Shown here piece by piece: positions 60,784-64,000 of a stretch of 64,000 bases of DNA. The position numbers were made by a program, and so were the translations under genes. The stretch is from contig UQGD01000003.1 in the NCBI GenBank assembly GCA_900540455.1, positions 1 through 64,000 on the forward strand, in the 5' to 3' direction. A model generated the notes under the pieces. That model had not been told where the DNA came from, made no database searches, and saw nothing but the letters and a program-made list of their open reading frames with translations. Numbering within the stretch: the stretch's first letter is position 1; every line of letters begins with the position of its first letter. Source of the DNA: an uncultured Faecalibacterium sp. Lineage in GTDB: Bacteria; Bacillota; Clostridia; Oscillospirales; Ruminococcaceae.

Positions 60784-62334
60784 ATGCGGCATGGATATCT
60801 GAAAAATGCGGCTCTGCTCACAGGGGCGGATGTGATGCTGCGGCTGGCAGGCATGGGACTGCGGATCTACCTGGCCAATGCCTTGGGCGGCGAGGGGATG
60901 GGTCTGTACCAGCTGGTGCTGGCGGTCTATTCTCTGTTTGTCACCCTGGCTACGGCAGGGGTCTCGGTGGCGGCGACCCGGCTGATGGCAGAGGAGCTGG
61001 GCCAAAACAGGGCGCAGGCCAGGGGGATGCTGGTGCGCCTGCTGGCAGCGGCTGCAGGGCTGGGCTGCATGGCCCTGGCAGGCCAGCTGGCTCTGGCGCA
61101 GGTCGCTGCACAGTGGTGGCTGGGGGATGTGCGGGCTGCGCCTGCACTGCGGGCCGCCGCATTTGGGATGCCGTGGATGGCGGTGTCCGCTGTGCTGCGG
61201 GGCTTTTTTGTGGCCCGGCGGCAGGTAAAACCCAATGTATGCAGTCAGCTGGTGGAGCAGACCGTGCGGATCAGTGCGGTGGTGCTGGGGCTGGGGTATA
61301 CGGCAGGCGGCCCGCTGGAGGTTCGCTGTGCGGTGGTGATGGGCTGTACAGCGTTGAGCGAGGGCATCTCTGCGGGCATCATGCTGCTATTTTACCGGCG
61401 GGAGGTGCGCCGCTATTTTAAGGGCGCTGCCTGCCGTGCGCCCAGGCAGCCAGGCCGTCGCATCTGGGAGATCTTGTGGCCGGTAGGGGGCGGAAGGTGC
61501 CTTGCCAGCGCCTTGCATACAGCGGAAAATATGCTGGTGCCTGCCTGTCTGGGCGTATATCTAGCGGGGGCAGGGGGGCGCAGTGCAGCGGTGGCGCAGT
61601 ACGGCAGCTTAAAAGGCATGGCGCTGCCGCTGCTGACCTTTCCCTTTGGGCTGCTGGGCAGTTTGTCGGTGCTGCTGATGCCAGAGATCACCCAGGCGCA
61701 GCTCCGGGGGGAGCAGGACCGCCTGGCTGCGCTGCTGGATCGGATGCTGCGGCTCACGGGGTATTTTTCCGCTTTGGCGGCGGCGCTGTTCTGGGTGTGG
61801 GGCGTGCCGCTGGCGCAGGGGCTGTATGGCAGCGGAGAAGCAGGTTTCTACCTGCGTGTCCTGGCCCCTGCCATGCCCTTGATGTACCTGGAAAGTATGG
61901 TGGATGGAGCCATGAAGGGACTGGGGGAGCAGAAGGCGGTGTTCCGTTACAGCGTGTGGGATTCCATCCTGCGCATTGCGGGGGTGGCGCTTCTGCTGCC
62001 CCGTTTTGGGATGAAAGGGTTCCTCTTTGTGATCCTGGTCTCCAGTCTTTATACCTGCGCAGCCAATACCGGACGGCTGCTCTCGGTGTGTGGTCTGCCG
62101 CTGCAATGGATGCGCTGGCTGGGGGCGCCTGCACTGTCGGGGCTGGCGGCGTCGGTTGCGGGGCTGTGGCTGCGCTGCCGCCTGGGACCTGTGCTGGCGC
62201 AGGGCAGGGCTGTCCAGCTGGCGGCATTGGCTCTGGGTGCTTTTGGCACAGCGCTGGCAGGGGCGGCAGCAGCATGGCCCCTGGGTCTGGGGGAGGAGAT
62301 GCGTGCGGCGATGGGGCGCAAAAGCCCCGCCTGA
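60784..62334 (+). CDS. Polysaccharide/lipid II flippase (SpoVB/MATE-like)
   Basis: A 516-aa membrane protein with about twelve to fourteen hydrophobic helices, of the oligosaccharide flippase/SpoVB family (LKNAALLTGADVMLRLAGM start; LGGEGMGLYQLVLAVYSLF; ALPLLTFPFGLLGSLSVLL). SpoVB relatives flip cell-wall or spore-cortex precursors. ATG 60784 has GGGGGG 6 nt upstream. Its neighbour is a nucleotide-sugar dehydratase, so a capsule or wall role is possible. Confidence 0.88.
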   Translation: MRHGYLKNAALLTGADVMLRLAGMGLRIYLANALGGEGMGLYQLVLAVYSLFVTLATAGVSVAATRLMAEELGQNRAQARGMLVRLLAAAAGLGCMALAGQLALAQVAAQWWLGDVRAAPALRAAAFGMPWMAVSAVLRGFFVARRQVKPNVCSQLVEQTVRISAVVLGLGYTAGGPLEVRCAVVMGCTALSEGISAGIMLLFYRREVRRYFKGAACRAPRQPGRRIWEILWPVGGGRCLASALHTAENMLVPACLGVYLAGAGGRSAAVAQYGSLKGMALPLLTFPFGLLGSLSVLLMPEITQAQLRGEQDRLAALLDRMLRLTGYFSALAAALFWVWGVPLAQGLYGSGEAGFYLRVLAPAMPLMYLESMVDGAMKGLGEQKAVFRYSVWDSILRIAGVALLLPRFGMKGFLFVILVSSLYTCAANTGRLLSVCGLPLQWMRWLGAPALSGLAASVAGLWLRCRLGPVLAQGRAVQLAALALGAFGTALAGAAAAWPLGLGEEMRAAMGRKSPA

Positions 62335-62420
62335 AACAGAAAAGCCACTGGGATGGGCAGCAGGCACAGGCTGTTTATTGAAAAAATCTTTGCAGCGCCG
62401 GCGGTTAAAATCAAAGCGTC

Positions 62421-62449
62421 TGGACATGAGGCGACAGATTTAGTATAAT
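62421..62449 (+). promoter_or_regulatory. Promoter of the dehydratase gene
   Basis: TGGACA (62421-62426), 17 bp, TATAAT (62444-62449). Confidence 0.75.
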
Positions 62450-62502
62450 ACTATAGATTATAAAGGTGCGGTCTACCGTGCCGGATCAAAAGAGGCTAGT
62501 TT

Positions 62503-64000
62503 GTGAAAAAAGATAAAATAAAGATCGTACTGCGCCGGCTGGTGCTGGTGCTGCTGGATGCTGCCATTGTGGCCTTCAGCTTTTATTTTGCGCTGCTGCT
62601 GCGTGCAGACGGCGCCGGGGATGCGGCCTGGTGGCCTCATAACCGGGACCTGCTGTACAGCAACCTGCCCTGGATCATTGTGCTGTACCTGGCTAGTTTT
62701 CTGGCAGGGGGGCTGTACTCTATCCTGTGGAAGTATGCCGGAGAGCGGGATCTGCTGCGTCTGGCCGGCATGATCGCCCTGCCCACGGTCGGGGTGTTTC
62801 TGGTCAACCGGCTGCTGATCCATGGTGTGCTGTTCAACTCGGCCAACTGTATGGCATCGGTGCTGATCTTTCTGCTTGTGGGCGGCAGCCGTCTGGCCTG
62901 GCGTCTGTTCCTGAACCATCCCCTGGGGGAGCGGATACGGGGCAGCGCCAATAAGGACCCCAACCGTCCGGTGATGATCGTGGGCGCAGGCGAAGCCGGT
63001 GCCTGGGCCATCAATGTGTGCAAGTCCAACCGCATCTACGGCCACCCCGTCGTAGCGGTGGACGACGACCCCATTAAGCTGAACCAGACGATCCACGGTG
63101 TGCCGGTCAAAGGCAAGCTGGAGCAGATCCCGGATCTGTGTGAGCGTTACAGCATCCACAGCATCATCATTGCCATCCCCACGCTGCGGGGCAGCCGCCT
63201 GAACCGTGTGATCGACCTGTGTATGTCCACCCATTGTGCCGTGCAGATCCTCAGTGATCCGCAGCTGGTAGGGGCAGCCACCCCTCAGCAGGGGGCATTT
63301 CGTGAGGTGAATACAGCGGACTTCCTCTCCCGGGAGGAGGTCCGGCTGGATACCGCCAAGATCTCCCGCTACCTGACGGGCAAAACGGTGCTGGTCACAG
63401 GCGGCGGCGGCAGCATCGGCAGTGAGCTGTGCCGTCAGGTGATGCGTTTTTCCCCGGCACGACTGCTGATCTTTGACGTGTATGAGAACTGCGCGTATGA
63501 CCTGCAGATGGAGCTGCAGCAGAAGTATGGCCGGGATGTGCCGGTAACGGTGCTGATCGGCTCTATCCGGGATAAAAAACGGCTGGATGAAGTGTTTGAG
63601 ACCTACCATCCCACGGTGGTGTTCCATGCGGCGGCGCATAAGCATGTGCCTCTGATGGAGGTCAGCCCTGCCGAGGCGGTCAAAAACAACGTGTTCGGCA
63701 CCAAAAATCTGCTCACCAGCGCCAGCGAGCATGGGGTGGAGCGGCTGGTGCAGCTGTCCACCGATAAGGCGGTCAACCCCACCAGCGTCATGGGCTGCAC
63801 CAAGCGCCTGTGTGAGATGCTGATCCAGACCTTTGCCCGCAACACAGATATGAAGTGTGTGGCGGTGCGGTTTGGCAACGTGCTGGGCAGCCACGGCAGC
63901 GTGATCCCGCTGTTTGAGTCTCAGATCAAAAAAGGCGGGCCGGTCACCCTGACGGACCCCGGCATCGAGCGCTATTTTATGACCATCCCGGAGGCTGCGC
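62503..64000 (+). CDS. Nucleoside-diphosphate-sugar epimerase/dehydratase, CapD/FlaA1-like (3'-truncated by window)
   Basis: A protein of at least 499 residues that runs past the window end. Four N-terminal transmembrane segments (residues about 8-30, 45-70, 85-105, 110-125), a CoA-binding/Rossmann segment (VMIVGAGEAGAWAI), then the extended SDR catalytic domain: VTGGGGSIGSELCRQ, FHAAAHKHVPLME, STDKAVNPTSVMGCTKR. The Tyr of YxxxK is replaced by Met, as in UDP-GlcNAc 4,6-dehydratases of this group. Start: GTG 62503 after AGAGG; an in-frame TAG at 62497 blocks longer starts. Makes a precursor sugar for surface glycans. Confidence 0.93.
   Translation, partial: MKKDKIKIVLRRLVLVLLDAAIVAFSFYFALLLRADGAGDAAWWPHNRDLLYSNLPWIIVLYLASFLAGGLYSILWKYAGERDLLRLAGMIALPTVGVFLVNRLLIHGVLFNSANCMASVLIFLLVGGSRLAWRLFLNHPLGERIRGSANKDPNRPVMIVGAGEAGAWAINVCKSNRIYGHPVVAVDDDPIKLNQTIHGVPVKGKLEQIPDLCERYSIHSIIIAIPTLRGSRLNRVIDLCMSTHCAVQILSDPQLVGAATPQQGAFREVNTADFLSREEVRLDTAKISRYLTGKTVLVTGGGGSIGSELCRQVMRFSPARLLIFDVYENCAYDLQMELQQKYGRDVPVTVLIGSIRDKKRLDEVFETYHPTVVFHAAAHKHVPLMEVSPAEAVKNNVFGTKNLLTSASEHGVERLVQLSTDKAVNPTSVMGCTKRLCEMLIQTFARNTDMKCVAVRFGNVLGSHGSVIPLFESQIKKGGPVTLTDPGIERYFMTIPEAA

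Noticed and set aside
1..64000. CRISPR arrays, rRNA, tRNA and riboswitches
   Set aside because: I looked in the intergenic regions for regular direct repeats, cloverleaf TTCRANY arms and known riboswitch cores and saw none I could support; a covariance-model scan would be decisive.

Overview
The window comes from a GC-rich, low-G+C-phylum relative (Firmicutes, class Clostridia). The best fit is the Oscillospiraceae/Ruminococcaceae, near Faecalibacterium, Gemmiger or Subdoligranulum. Three things point there: the B. subtilis-like order yicC-remA-gmk-priA-def-fmt-rsmB-rlmN-prpC-prkC-rsgA-thiN-spoVM; a csoR-copA copper operon; and leftover sporulation-type genes (spoVM, gerW/ytfJ, a SPOCS-LysM protein, an SpoVB-like flippase). 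The genus is inferred from gene content, not from any marker RNA; I saw no rRNA or tRNA gene.

Positions 1-21.9 kb are accessory DNA, lower in GC in several stretches. I read it as two integrated islands in tandem. Island 1 (start outside the window to about 10.6 kb) has xis, a tyrosine integrase, a MobC-like protein, a RepA-like ATPase, a hairpin-rich region with no relaxase, an IS110-family transposon, and a defence block: an XRE regulator, a cytosine methyltransferase, an NgoMIV-like endonuclease, a DUF262 protein, a HEPN protein and an HNH-like protein. Island 2 (about 10.6-21.9 kb) has an amber-interrupted SLOG gene, a paralogous XRE regulator, an Mrr-type endonuclease and a tightly coupled type I operon: hsdR, an 82-aa protein, hsdM, hsdS, an AAA ATPase and an HNH nuclease (Septu-like pair). 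Both islands end in the same 14-bp sequence, which contains the codons Glu-Trp-Glu-stop. That is the usual 3' end of guaA, a known integration target.

Positions 22-33.3 kb are a transition zone: a decayed rsgA copy, a large TPR-SUFU protein, yitT and a divergent MerR regulator, csoR-copA with a nested copZ-like reading, an isomerase-like/esterase-like pair, DUF4250 and rpmB.

Positions 33.5-64 kb are core chromosome: a site-2 protease with scpA-scpB-DUF2953-gerW-rluB; a three-gene biotin-dependent transcarboxylase-like cluster; the yicC-to-spoVM housekeeping block (RNA turnover, nucleotide kinase, replication restart, translation start and tRNA/rRNA modification, Ser/Thr kinase-phosphatase signalling, ribosome assembly, thiamine); a SPOCS-LysM protein; proCBA on the minus strand; a TetR regulator with a radical SAM enzyme; a flippase; and the start of a CapD/FlaA1-like nucleotide-sugar dehydratase that runs off the window.
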